A DNA stretch of 64,000 bases from Flavobacteriales bacterium. Its GTDB lineage: Bacteria; Bacteroidota; Bacteroidia; Flavobacteriales_D; Crocinitomicaceae. Below the pieces are notes generated by a model that made no database searches, had not been told where the DNA came from, and saw nothing but the letters and a program-made list of their open reading frames with translations. Each line of letters opens with the position of its first letter. The stretch's first letter is position 1. Shown in pieces: positions 11,651 to 21,765 of this stretch. The DNA lies in NCBI GenBank assembly GCA_947447525.1, contig CANFJL010000004.1:124001-188000 (forward strand), in the 5' to 3' direction. Position numbers and translations under genes: made by a program.

Positions 11651-13120
11651 TCAATCGGTGTTTGTAGACTTTCGTTTTATACTGTAAAAGGTATAAAACA
11701 GGGCAAAAAATGAGACCCCTGTCTGAGTTTCTAAAGAATCTTCCAAACAAAAACTAGCCAATGAAATACAAATAAAAGCGAGTCCAAGGAAATTTAAATC
11801 GCGCCATTGATACTTAAAATAGGAACCTAAGAAGAAACATAGGTATAAGAAACCAAAAATCCCTAAACTCAACCAGGTAGTTAAATAGGTGTTATGTGCC
11901 CTTAATCGATTTTCTTCTCGCAGTAAAGAATGTTCTTTTTCGTATTGTAAAACAAAGGCATCTGCAACATCTCCAATTCCAACGCCCATAATCCAATGAT
12001 CTTTAGTGATATTCCAGGCACTTGTCCAAGAGGACAAGCGTTGCAGTAGAGAGTGACCATTAGGATTTTTTGCCTCATGTATTTGATACCTTAAGCCATA
12101 ATAACGAGCAATCAGGCCACTTTGAGTTTCATGAATATCGGCGTAGCCATTTTCGATATTTCGAATATCCTTATCGCTTAATTTCCCTACGCCCATGGAA
12201 TCATTGACTAAAGCTTTTGAATCCAAATATCTCACTAGCGTTTCCTTTAAAATTTGATTTTTATTATCAGTACTGTCAAATTGATAAGTAGATCTTTTAG
12301 CCCATGCTTTTTCCATTCCATCCAAATCAGCATGCTGAGAAATGTTTTTATGAGTTTCGGGAACAAAAAGAGCATAGCAACAAAAGCCTGTAATGGCAAT
12401 TGTAATTAATACTATCCCCAAAACTAATTTTTCTTTTTTCTTCTTGATTAAATACAAAATACCTCCCAAGAAGGCTATAATAATTAAAGAAATTAATCCT
12501 GCTAACACTTGACTGTAATAGGTGTAAAAAACCAACCATACAATGACCAATAGAGTCAGTAATTTATATTTGTCTAATCTATTATAATAGTTAATACAAA
12601 CACCTATTCCAAACGCTACTATGATTCCATATCGGATGTGTGAACCACACAAGGACATTTGCCTTACATCATATATGGCATCTTTTGAAAGTGCAAATTG
12701 AAATACCGCAAAATTAATAAGGGAACTTATCACAATACTCGAAACAAAAAGCAGGAGTAGTAAATTCTTTATTGGATCTGATTTTAAAGGTTTAACAATC
12801 AGTAATAGGGGAATAACGATAAGGGAAGTTTTCACTCTAAGATCATGAAGTCCGTATGGTAAATTTTGACTCCAACATAAACTAACACAACACAGTAGGT
12901 AAAATAAAACTACAAATTGAAAAAATCGATTTTCTTTAATCTCGAGCCAATATGCTTTAAAATCTCTCTCAATTAAAAGCGTTCCCACGCCAATTATCAT
13001 CCCTAGCGAAAGTAAAAACTTACTCGTAACAACTCCAACAAATAAAAGTGCTAATGCAAGAAGATGTACTTTACCCGTCCATTTTAAATTTGAGAAATCA
13101 CCGAGTAAATTTTTAAACAT
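11651..13120 (-). CDS. O-antigen ligase/polymerase-like (Wzy_C) membrane protein
   Basis: Multi-TM; large extracellular loop; WIMGVGIGDVADAF...RLRAHNTYLTTWLSLGIFG typical of the Wzy_C family. Confidence 0.8.
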   Translation of the reverse strand: MFKNLLGDFSNLKWTGKVHLLALALLFVGVVTSKFLLSLGMIIGVGTLLIERDFKAYWLEIKENRFFQFVVLFYLLCCVSLCWSQNLPYGLHDLRVKTSLIVIPLLLIVKPLKSDPIKNLLLLLFVSSIVISSLINFAVFQFALSKDAIYDVRQMSLCGSHIRYGIIVAFGIGVCINYYNRLDKYKLLTLLVIVWLVFYTYYSQVLAGLISLIIIAFLGGILYLIKKKKEKLVLGIVLITIAITGFCCYALFVPETHKNISQHADLDGMEKAWAKRSTYQFDSTDNKNQILKETLVRYLDSKALVNDSMGVGKLSDKDIRNIENGYADIHETQSGLIARYYGLRYQIHEAKNPNGHSLLQRLSSWTSAWNITKDHWIMGVGIGDVADAFVLQYEKEHSLLREENRLRAHNTYLTTWLSLGIFGFLYLCFFLGSYFKYQWRDLNFLGLAFICISLASFCLEDSLETQTGVSFFALFYTFYSIKRKSTNTD

Positions 13121-14769
13121 CAGTCCTTTAAAATAGAATGATAATTAGTTAACTCAACAAATATTTCCAAAGCTTTTAAAACAACTTTATCGTGTTTAAA
13201 TGAATTTAGTGTTCTTCCTTTTTGATAGTAATAACGAGAAACAATTTCATTTTCAAGAAGGTCTAAAATTTCGGGCTTATATTTCTCCAAATCTTGCGCT
13301 TCATTTGGTTTTAATTTTTCCATCATTTTTAAATAATCTCCTTCAATTTCCTTAAACAGACCTTCTTTTTCTGCAGCGGCCTTCATCTTTTTCAAAGCTT
13401 CTTCTGCGGCACTAGAATAAACCAAATCAGATTTCAGTGCAAATGATTTAAAGTCTTCGTAAGCTGCATCTGAAAGTTTAAATTGACTAGCCTCTTCAAT
13501 TTTTGTATAATCTACCGCATATTTTGTTGCATAATTAAAAATCACATCCTTAGCGTAGAGCAAACTCGTTAAATGGCTTAATTCTTCTTTTTCAATAGCA
13601 ATATCTGGTTCAATACCCCGACCATCAATTACCTCTCTACCATTTTTAGTTTTGAATTTTTTCAATAAGGAATCAGATATTTCCTTTGGTTTGGCACCTG
13701 AATCCTTATCATAATACTCTAACCTTTGAACACATCGACCTGATGGTGTATAATATTTTGCAATGGTTAATTTCATTTTCGAACCATATTTTAAATCATA
13801 GGTTCTTTGCACAAGTCCTTTACCAAAGCTGGTTGAGCCTATAATTACAGCGCGATCAAGATCTTGAAGACTTCCAGCAACAATTTCACTTGCAGAGGCA
13901 GAACCTTCATCGATAAGTACAATTAAAGGAATATTGGGTAAAATCGGTTCTTCTAATGTTTGATAGACTCTATTCTCCTCCTTAACTCTCCCTCGAGTGG
14001 CTACAACCACTTGATTTTTTGGAACAAAAAAGTTTACAATTTTTACGGCTTCAATTAATAATCCACCCCCATTTCCACGCAAGTCAAGCACTAATTTCTC
14101 CATTCCTTCTGCTTGCATTTTTATCAAACCTTTTTTAACTTCTTCAGAAGCTGTTTGTGTAAAACTATTTAATGAAATATAGCCCACCTTTTGACCCATT
14201 ATACCAAAATAAGGAACATCCGGTATTTTTATTTCATCTCTTGTAATTTCATAAGTCTTTTGACCTGTCCCTTGGCGCTCCACTTCTATTTTCAGGACCG
14301 TCCCTTTAGGACCTTTTAAAGCACTGGCTACTTCGTCTGATGTTTTTTTATGCATTGATTTTCCATCAATAGAAATAATTTTATCACCAGCTTTAATGCC
14401 GCCTTTTTGAGCAGGATTTCCTTCATAAGGATCACTAAAATAAGTATCATCACCAATTTTTCGAATCAAGGAACCAATTCCACCATATTGTCCCGTGGTC
14501 ATTAATCGATAATCTTCTATGTTTGATTCATGGTAATAGACAGTATAAGGATCTAATTCTTTTAGCATAGCATCAATGGCAACTTTGGATAGTTTCCCAT
14601 TCTGTGGTTCATCTACAAAATATAGGTCTAAATGCTCATAAACTTGATCCATTAATTCAAGGCTCTTGATTACTTCAAAACCATTCGATTGACTGTGTGA
14701 TTTGAAAAAATTTAAACAAAACACCAAAAGCAAGGCAATTAGGTAAGTCGGTTTATTTTTGTAGGTCAT
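13120..14769 (-). CDS. S41 family C-terminal processing peptidase with PDZ domain
   Basis: PDZ GGIKAGDKIISIDGKS; LVLDLRGNGGGLL; DEGSASASEIVAGSLQDLDRAVIIGSTSFGKGLVQ. Confidence 0.94.
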   Translation of the reverse strand: MTYKNKPTYLIALLLVFCLNFFKSHSQSNGFEVIKSLELMDQVYEHLDLYFVDEPQNGKLSKVAIDAMLKELDPYTVYYHESNIEDYRLMTTGQYGGIGSLIRKIGDDTYFSDPYEGNPAQKGGIKAGDKIISIDGKSMHKKTSDEVASALKGPKGTVLKIEVERQGTGQKTYEITRDEIKIPDVPYFGIMGQKVGYISLNSFTQTASEEVKKGLIKMQAEGMEKLVLDLRGNGGGLLIEAVKIVNFFVPKNQVVVATRGRVKEENRVYQTLEEPILPNIPLIVLIDEGSASASEIVAGSLQDLDRAVIIGSTSFGKGLVQRTYDLKYGSKMKLTIAKYYTPSGRCVQRLEYYDKDSGAKPKEISDSLLKKFKTKNGREVIDGRGIEPDIAIEKEELSHLTSLLYAKDVIFNYATKYAVDYTKIEEASQFKLSDAAYEDFKSFALKSDLVYSSAAEEALKKMKAAAEKEGLFKEIEGDYLKMMEKLKPNEAQDLEKYKPEILDLLENEIVSRYYYQKGRTLNSFKHDKVVLKALEIFVELTNYHSILKD

Positions 14770-15136
14770 TTTTTATTTTATTTAAGTTTTCAAGTATTTT
14801 ATTTTCAATTTTTTCAGAGGACAATACCTCTTTATTGATATATACAAAACAAATAGCGAGTCGTTGCTTTTTCAAAATTAGCATTTCTTCCAAAATACCT
14901 TTATTTTTTCTAAGCCCTTCTCGAATACATCTTTTCACATAATTCCTATCGTGGGCTTTTCTTATAAATTTTTTGGGAACGCTAATCAAGACTTCAAATC
15001 CTGGAATCTCATTAAATTCTTCCAGCAAAATATAATTTAGAAAAGGAAAGGCATGCGTTTTTTTGCCCGTTGCAAATACTTCCTCAATTCTTTTCTTACT
15101 TGAAATCCGGTAGGCTTTACCAAATGAAAAATCCAT
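14753..15136 (-). CDS. rnpA: Ribonuclease P protein component
   Basis: FSFGKAYRISSKKRIEEVFATGK, VPKKFIRKAHDRNYVKRCIREGLRKNK (RNR motif variant). Confidence 0.92.
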   Translation of the reverse strand: MDFSFGKAYRISSKKRIEEVFATGKKTHAFPFLNYILLEEFNEIPGFEVLISVPKKFIRKAHDRNYVKRCIREGLRKNKGILEEMLILKKQRLAICFVYINKEVLSSEKIENKILENLNKIKNDLQK

Positions 15137-15149
15137 AGTTCAAAGGTAA

Positions 15150-16568
15150 TTAACTTGTCGCCTGATTTTTATCCAAGTCTTTATTATTTTCATTGGCTTG
15201 AAAATTTTCGATCGTTGCTTCTAAAGTAAATGCACTTCCTAAACTTGTTATTTTATCGCCTTTCTTTAATTTTTGACCTTCCTGAATGGCTTTACCATTG
15301 AAGAAGGTAATCGAATAGCCTCTTTTTAATACCTGGGCTGGATCAAGCGCTTTTACAATGCTAGTAAGTGATGCTAAGGTATTTTCTTGTTGGTTCAAAT
15401 TTTGTTGAAAGCTCAATTTTGTCTTTACTTCCTGTTGTAATAGTTCAAGTTTTGATTGAGAAATAAAGGTAAATACGCTCTGTTTCAAACTGCTTTTGAA
15501 ATTCAAAGTCAGATACTTTTGATTGTTAATAGATTCTTTACTCAAGTGCCCCAAATTTTTTATCATGAAACTTAACTCATGTTTTGACCTATTATTTTGT
15601 TGTAGTGCGATTTGTTGCATGGCTTTTGTAAGCAAAGTAAAGCGGTGTTTGGAGTCTTGCAATAAGTAGGTACTTTGGTTTCCAATGGCTAAACTTAATT
15701 TCAAAAGATCATGATCAAATCGCTGGTAATTTTCCAAAATAAATTCAGCAAGTTTTGTTGGTGTTATAGCATGGCGATAGGCAATCATTTCTGCTACCGT
15801 TAGATTTGTTGAATGTCCTATACCTGTTAAAACCGGCAATGGAAAAGTAGCAATGGCTTCACATAATTGAAAATTATTATAACAAGATAACCCAACTTCC
15901 CCTCCACCGCCTCGAATGATCAGAACTGCATCAAAATGATGTTGTATCTTTTTTATTTTTCGAAGCGCTTGTAATATTGAATCCACAGCCACATCTCCTT
16001 GTAAATATGCTTGAAATAAATAAGTTTCTATTACATATTTAGCTTTGGCATCCTTGATGATCTCCATAAAATCAGAGAGTCCTTTGCTAGAATCTGCTGA
16101 AATTAAAGCTATTCTTTTAGGAATTAATGGAAGTTGTAATTGTTGATTGTTGTTGAGAATGCCTAGCGCATTTAATTTTTTCAATGTTTCATCGCGCTCT
16201 TTCTGTAGCTCACCCAAAGAAAATGACGGATCTATGTCGAGAATTTGAAGACTGAGTCCATAGTTGTCATTATAAACCACTCTTACCAATAACAATAGAT
16301 TTTTCCCTTCATTGAGCGGCTCTTTAACGGTTGCAATAAATTTACGGTTGATTTGTTCAAATTGCGTTTTCCAGATATTCGCATTGATTTGCGCAACTAT
16401 CTTTCCATCTTCTTTTTGCACCAATTCTGGAAAGGCATGACCGCTCGGATATTTATTTAATTTATGCATCTCTGCTTTTACCCAATAACTTGAATTATAA
16501 CGTTCTGAAATGGTCTTTTTGATGGAAGAAACAACTTGTTTTAGAGTAAAGACTTGACGTTCGTTCAT
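15150..16568 (-). CDS. xseA: Exodeoxyribonuclease VII large subunit
   Basis: OB-fold N-term; RIALISADSSKGLSDF, IIRGGGG...L.CYNNFQLCEAIATFPLPVLTGIGHSTN. Confidence 0.93.
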   Translation of the reverse strand: MNERQVFTLKQVVSSIKKTISERYNSSYWVKAEMHKLNKYPSGHAFPELVQKEDGKIVAQINANIWKTQFEQINRKFIATVKEPLNEGKNLLLLVRVVYNDNYGLSLQILDIDPSFSLGELQKERDETLKKLNALGILNNNQQLQLPLIPKRIALISADSSKGLSDFMEIIKDAKAKYVIETYLFQAYLQGDVAVDSILQALRKIKKIQHHFDAVLIIRGGGGEVGLSCYNNFQLCEAIATFPLPVLTGIGHSTNLTVAEMIAYRHAITPTKLAEFILENYQRFDHDLLKLSLAIGNQSTYLLQDSKHRFTLLTKAMQQIALQQNNRSKHELSFMIKNLGHLSKESINNQKYLTLNFKSSLKQSVFTFISQSKLELLQQEVKTKLSFQQNLNQQENTLASLTSIVKALDPAQVLKRGYSITFFNGKAIQEGQKLKKGDKITSLGSAFTLEATIENFQANENNKDLDKNQATS

Positions 16569-16685
16569 ATTTTTATTGAAGGTTAAAGTTAGGCAAATCT
16601 CTTAAGAATTTGTTGCGCTCACCACCATAATTTCGAATTATTTAGGTCCTTCTTAAAAATAATCTAGATTATGCTTATTTTGAAT

Positions 16686-16716
16686 TTGTTACAGCAATTT
16701 AAATTCCCTAACTTTG
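16686..16716 (+). promoter_or_regulatory. Bacteroidota-type promoter upstream of prs (TTG-N20-TAACTTTG)
   Basis: TTG 16686-16688 and TAACTTTG 16709-16716, 20 bp spacing, 19 bp before ATG. Confidence 0.7.
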
Positions 16717-16735
16717 CACTCAATTAATTCTCGAA

Positions 16736-17665
16736 ATGGGTGTAAAAATATTTTCAGGTCGTGCTTCTTTAGATTTAGCAAATCGTGTAGCAATACATTT
16801 TGGGCTTCCCTTAGGAGATGTGAATGTTACTGTTTTTAGTGATGGAGAATTTCAACCTTCATTTGAAGAAACAGTGCGTGGACAAGATGTATTTATTGTG
16901 CAATCTACCATGCCTCCGACTGAAAATTTGTTTGAACTATTATTGCTTATTGATGCCGCTAGAAGAGCGTCTGCAAGAAAAATAATTGCAGTAATCCCTT
17001 ATTTTGGATTTGCCCGTCAAGATAGAAAAGACAAACCTCGTGTAGCGATAGGCGCAAAATTAGTTGCCAATATGTTGGTTGCGGCAGGAGTTGACAGAGT
17101 AATGACGATGGATTTACATGCAGATCAAATTCAAGGATTTTTTGAAGTTCCAGTAGATCATTTATATGCATCTACTTTATTTCTTAAAGAAATAAGTAAA
17201 TTAAATACAGACAATCTTATTATTGCTGCTCCAGATGTTGGAGGTGCAAAACGCGCAAATTCATATGCTAAGAATTTAAATTGTGGTTTGGCCTTGTGTC
17301 ATAAAAACAGGAAAAAAGCAAATGAAATTGCTGAAATGACAGTAATTGGGGATGTTCAAGGTAAAGATGTTATCATTATAGATGATATGTGTGATACCGC
17401 TGGAACATTGACCACTGCAGCCGATTTACTAATCGAAAAAGGAGCTCTTAGTGTGCGTGCTTTTTGTACACATGCTGTTTTGTCTGGCCCTGCTTTTGAT
17501 CGAATTAACAATTCAAAATTGACGGAGTTAATTGTTACAGATACTATCCCTCTGAAACAAACATCTCCAAAAATAAAGGTGATATCAGTAGCCGATTTAT
17601 TCGCTGATGTAATTAAAAGACTGGTTAACAATGAGTCAATCAGTTCCCATTTTGTAATCTCTTAA
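16736..17665 (+). CDS. prs: Ribose-phosphate pyrophosphokinase
   Basis: FSGRASLDLANRVA, FSDGEFQPSFEETVRGQDVFIVQST, PYFGFARQDRKDKPR, VIIIDDMCDTAGTL. Confidence 0.96.
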   Translation: MGVKIFSGRASLDLANRVAIHFGLPLGDVNVTVFSDGEFQPSFEETVRGQDVFIVQSTMPPTENLFELLLLIDAARRASARKIIAVIPYFGFARQDRKDKPRVAIGAKLVANMLVAAGVDRVMTMDLHADQIQGFFEVPVDHLYASTLFLKEISKLNTDNLIIAAPDVGGAKRANSYAKNLNCGLALCHKNRKKANEIAEMTVIGDVQGKDVIIIDDMCDTAGTLTTAADLLIEKGALSVRAFCTHAVLSGPAFDRINNSKLTELIVTDTIPLKQTSPKIKVISVADLFADVIKRLVNNESISSHFVIS

Positions 17666-17676
17666 ATAAATAATAA

Positions 17677-18264
17677 ATGAAAACAGCACATTTGAGCGGT
17701 TCGCTTAGAACGAACGTAGGGAAAAAGGATGCTAGCCTAATCAGAAATTCAGGCATGGTACCTTGTGTGCTTTACGGACAAGGTGAGCAAACTCACTTCG
17801 CAGTAAAGCGAGTAGCAATTGAAAAAATCGTTTTTTCTCCTGAAGTATATCAAGTTGAACTTGATATTGAAGGTAAAAAATCAATTGGAATCATTCGTGA
17901 ATTACAACAACACCCAACAAAAGATACCATACAACATGTGGATTTCTATGAATTAAATCCTGCAAAACCTGTTAGAGTAAAATTGCCTGTTCGTTTGACA
18001 GGTGCTTCTCGTGGAGTTTTAGCCGGTGGTCGTTTAATGCAAGTTTATAGACTTATGTCTTGTGTTGGTCTACCAGGGGCACTTCCAGATGCCATTGTTT
18101 TAGATATTGCTCCATTAAAAATTGGTGACTCAATCCGTGTTGGAAGTATTGCTATTCCTGGCGTTGAACTGTTAGATCCTGCTAATGCAGTGGTTGTTTC
18201 AGTTAAAATGGCAAGAGGTGCAGTTAAACCAACTGAAACCGATGACGAAGAAGAAGAAGCTTAG
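17677..18264 (+). CDS. rplY: Ribosomal protein L25/general stress protein Ctc
   Basis: Ctc/L25 family: GMVPCVLYGQGEQ, HVDFYEL, acidic C-terminal tail. Confidence 0.93.
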   Translation: MKTAHLSGSLRTNVGKKDASLIRNSGMVPCVLYGQGEQTHFAVKRVAIEKIVFSPEVYQVELDIEGKKSIGIIRELQQHPTKDTIQHVDFYELNPAKPVRVKLPVRLTGASRGVLAGGRLMQVYRLMSCVGLPGALPDAIVLDIAPLKIGDSIRVGSIAIPGVELLDPANAVVVSVKMARGAVKPTETDDEEEEA

Positions 18265-18277
18265 TATTAATATTTTT

Positions 18278-18304
18278 AAAACCGCCTTATGGCGGTTTTT
18301 TTTT
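18278..18304 (+). terminator. Intrinsic terminator after rplY
   Basis: AAAACCGCC-ttat-GGCGGTTTT followed by T-run. Confidence 0.9.
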
Positions 18305-18377
18305 GCCTAAACTTTTAATTTCTGCTTAGCGTGCCGGAAAAGAAACTAATTTTACACCAAAATAAAATCAAGTTATC

Positions 18378-19913
18378 ATGGAAATGAATAAAATTCTCGA
18401 GACATTCAATATCAAATCTGTTAACAATGGAGCTTCTTCCGGGAGCGTTTGGATGGAGACTAAAGGAACACCAATTCAAGCGTTTTCTCCTGTAGATGGT
18501 AAATTAATAGCTACTGTAAATGCTGCAGAAGCGAGTGATTATGAGCACCTCATCACTACAGCTCAATCTGCATTTAAAGTATGGAGAACCATTCCTGCGC
18601 CTAAACGAGGTGAAATCGTGAGACAATTGGCTGAGCGTATCCGATTTTATAAAGATCCACTTGGTAAATTGGTTTCTTATGAAATGGGAAAATCTTTACA
18701 AGAAGGTTTGGGTGAAGTTCAAGAAATGATTGATATATGTGATTTTGCTGTTGGTTTGTCTAGACAGTTGTATGGTTTAACCATGCATTCCGAACGACCA
18801 GGTCACAGAATGTATGAGCAATATCATCCATTGGGAATAGTAGGTATCATTTCAGCATTTAATTTTCCGGTAGCGGTTTGGAATTGGAATACTGCCTTAG
18901 CATGGGTTTGTGGTGATGTTTGTATCTGGAAACCTTCAGAGAAAACTCCCCTTACTGCCTTAGCTTGTCAATTTATTACCAATGAGGTCTTTCGTGAAAA
19001 TGGCGTCCCAGAAGGAGTTTCATCTCTAGTAATTGGTGATGCTTCCCTTGGAAAATTAATGTCTGAAGACACCCGTGTACCGCTCATCTCAGCTACTGGA
19101 TCAACACGAATGGGTAAGCTTGTAGGTGCTGCAGTAGGAGCTCGACTTGGTAAATCATTACTAGAATTAGGTGGAAATAATGCCATCATTATTGCTCCAA
19201 GTGCAGATTTAAAAATGGTGGTACCAGGAGCAGTATTTGGTGCTGTTGGAACCGCTGGACAGCGTTGTACCTCAACAAGAAGATTAATCATACATGAGAG
19301 TATTTATGATAAGGTAAAAGATGCCTTGGTTAAGGCTTATGGTCAATTGAAAATTGGAAATCCTTTGGATGCTAACAATCACGTTGGGCCATTAATCGAC
19401 ACCGATGCTGTAACAAGTTATTTGAAAGCTATTGACCAGGCCATTGCAGACGGAGCTAAGGTTTTAGTTGAAGGAGGAGTACTTTCAGGTGCTGAATATA
19501 CTTCAGGTTGCTATGTTAAACCTGTAATATTGGAAGCGGAGAATCACCATCCAATGGTTCAACATGAAACCTTTGCACCCATATTATACATCATGAAGTA
19601 TCACGGTGAATTAACAGAAGCTATTGACATGCAGAATGCTGTCCCTCAAGGATTGTCGTCAGCGATAATGACCAATAATCTAAAAGAAGCGGAAGCGTTC
19701 TTAGCAAATTCAGGCTCGGATTGTGGTATTGCTAATGTAAATATTGGAACCTCAGGTGCAGAAATTGGAGGAGCTTTTGGAGGCGAGAAAGAAACGGGTG
19801 GAGGTAGAGAATCCGGTTCAGATGCTTGGAAAATTTATATGCGCAGACAAACCAATACCATCAATTATTCGGATAGTTTACCTTTAGCTCAAGGCATTAA
19901 ATTTGATTTATAG
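18378..19913 (+). CDS. Aldehyde dehydrogenase family 7 type (aminoadipate-semialdehyde dehydrogenase-like)
   Basis: NFPVAVWNWN, SATGSTRMGKLVG, LELGGNNAIII, GTAGQRCTSTRRL, GGAFGGEKETGGGRESGSDAWKIYMRRQTNTIN. Confidence 0.93.
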   Translation: MEMNKILETFNIKSVNNGASSGSVWMETKGTPIQAFSPVDGKLIATVNAAEASDYEHLITTAQSAFKVWRTIPAPKRGEIVRQLAERIRFYKDPLGKLVSYEMGKSLQEGLGEVQEMIDICDFAVGLSRQLYGLTMHSERPGHRMYEQYHPLGIVGIISAFNFPVAVWNWNTALAWVCGDVCIWKPSEKTPLTALACQFITNEVFRENGVPEGVSSLVIGDASLGKLMSEDTRVPLISATGSTRMGKLVGAAVGARLGKSLLELGGNNAIIIAPSADLKMVVPGAVFGAVGTAGQRCTSTRRLIIHESIYDKVKDALVKAYGQLKIGNPLDANNHVGPLIDTDAVTSYLKAIDQAIADGAKVLVEGGVLSGAEYTSGCYVKPVILEAENHHPMVQHETFAPILYIMKYHGELTEAIDMQNAVPQGLSSAIMTNNLKEAEAFLANSGSDCGIANVNIGTSGAEIGGAFGGEKETGGGRESGSDAWKIYMRRQTNTINYSDSLPLAQGIKFDL

Positions 19914-20721
19914 AAGTTTTTTCGCCAAGTAAGGAATACATCATTGGTATTCTAAACTTAATATGTTTGAAACGAAATTCTGATGGACTTTGTTCCTCTA
20001 GGTTTTGAAAGCAACTGTAGGGAGAATAATCGTGCTCTTCGAACTTTTTTATTTTGATTCCTTGATCAATTAGCGCCTGAAATAGCGATGCTAAACTGTG
20101 ATTCCAAAAAATTGTTTTGGTGCAAATCGCAGCACCCTTATCTGCATAAGTTCCTTGTGTTTCCTCAACTATTGGTCCGGAATTAAAATAGTCGTAGGCA
20201 AGAAACTCCAACTTGTCGTCAAAAGTCCAAATAAAGGGATGGAAATCAGCCATAATAAAATTACCTCCGGGTTTTAAAAAATGACCAATAATTTCTGCCC
20301 ATTTTGAAATATCAGGAAGCCACCCGATGGTTCCATAACTGGTAAATACAAGATCGAATTTTTCGTTCAAATGTTCTTTTAATGAATAAATATCACAACA
20401 AATAAATTGTATTTCATGCCCCATTTCACGGCTTAAAGATTGTGCTGCATGTATTGCCTTTGGTGAAAAGTCAATGCCAGTAACGTGCGCACCCCTTCTT
20501 GCTAAGCTAATGGAGTCTTGACCAAAATGACATTGTAAGTGCAGTATTTTTTTACCTTGAATATCTCCAAGGAGGTCGAGCTCTGGGGTTTTTAAAGAAC
20601 ACCAACCTTTTTTAAATGCAGCTACATTATAAAAATCAGATTGGAGATGAATTGCCACTTTTTCATCCCAAGCACTTTGGTTAATTTCTTTATAATTATC
20701 AGCTTCTGGCAACTTACTCAT
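19897..20721 (-). CDS. Class I SAM-dependent methyltransferase
   Basis: ILHLQCHFGQDSISLARRGAHVTGIDFSPKAI SAM-binding motif I. Confidence 0.9.
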   Translation of the reverse strand: MSKLPEADNYKEINQSAWDEKVAIHLQSDFYNVAAFKKGWCSLKTPELDLLGDIQGKKILHLQCHFGQDSISLARRGAHVTGIDFSPKAIHAAQSLSREMGHEIQFICCDIYSLKEHLNEKFDLVFTSYGTIGWLPDISKWAEIIGHFLKPGGNFIMADFHPFIWTFDDKLEFLAYDYFNSGPIVEETQGTYADKGAAICTKTIFWNHSLASLFQALIDQGIKIKKFEEHDYSPYSCFQNLEEQSPSEFRFKHIKFRIPMMYSLLGEKTSINQI

Positions 20722-20841
20722 TTAATTATTTTTAGATCTGTTTTACTATTCTATTTTTCAAAGCTACAATTATTGTTTAATTGCTTTATTTCATAGGTTG
20801 ATAAAAGGGTAATTACTTATCTTTGTCGGTAAAATTAGTAT

Positions 20842-21765
20842 ATGAAATTATTAACGGTAGGTAGTGTAGCTTTTGATGCCATTGAAACTCCCTTTGGGAA
20901 AACAGATAAGATTGTTGGTGGAGCTGGAACTTTCATCAGTTTAGCAGCCTCTTTTTTCTTGCCAGAGCAAGGAATTATTTCTGTTGTAGGAGAAGATTTT
21001 CCGAAAGAAGATCTTGCTGAAATGGAAGCAAAAGGAATTGATCTAGCAGGATTGCAAATAAAACTTGGTGAAAAAACTTTTTTCTGGTCTGGGAAATATC
21101 ACAATGATATGAATTCTCGAGATACCTTGATAACTGAGTTAAATGTTTTAGGAACTTTTGATCCAACGGTACCAGAAGCATACCAAGGCGCCCCCTATTT
21201 AATGCTGGGAAATTTAAGTCCAGAAGTGCAGCGTACCGTTATTGAGCGTTTGACCGTGCGTCCAAAATTGATTGCGATGGACACAATGAATTTTTGGATG
21301 GATATTGCGCTGGATGAATTGAAAAAAACAATGAAGTTGATTGATGTTTTAATTATAAATGATGAAGAAGCCCGTCAACTTTCTAATACTTATTCTCTCG
21401 TAAAAGCAGCAGCGCTTATTCAAGAAATGGGTCCAAAAATTGTAATCATTAAAAAAGGTGAACACGGAGCCTTACTGTTCCACGGTTCACAAGTGTTTTT
21501 TGCTCCTGCATTGCCTCTTGAAGATGTATTTGACCCTACAGGTGCTGGTGATACTTTTGCTGGTGGATTTATGGGATATATTGCTTCAAGCGATGACTAT
21601 AGTTTTGAAAACATGAAACGCGCTATTATTGTTGGATCAGCGTTAGCTTCTTTCTGCGTGGAGAAGTTTGGTACAGCACGATTGAAAGAAATTAATAAAG
21701 AAGATCTCAATCAACGCATTAATCAATTTGTGCAATTGGCACATTTTCAAATGATGGAGCTATGA
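20842..21765 (+). CDS. PfkB family sugar/nucleoside kinase
   Basis: KIVGGAGTFISLAASFF, C-terminal DPTGAGDTFAGGFMGY PfkB signature. Confidence 0.92.
   Translation: MKLLTVGSVAFDAIETPFGKTDKIVGGAGTFISLAASFFLPEQGIISVVGEDFPKEDLAEMEAKGIDLAGLQIKLGEKTFFWSGKYHNDMNSRDTLITELNVLGTFDPTVPEAYQGAPYLMLGNLSPEVQRTVIERLTVRPKLIAMDTMNFWMDIALDELKKTMKLIDVLIINDEEARQLSNTYSLVKAAALIQEMGPKIVIIKKGEHGALLFHGSQVFFAPALPLEDVFDPTGAGDTFAGGFMGYIASSDDYSFENMKRAIIVGSALASFCVEKFGTARLKEINKEDLNQRINQFVQLAHFQMMEL

Noticed and set aside
18968-19291. - strand 107-aa ORF inside the aldehyde dehydrogenase gene
   Set aside because: Antisense to conserved ALDH motifs; no independent support.
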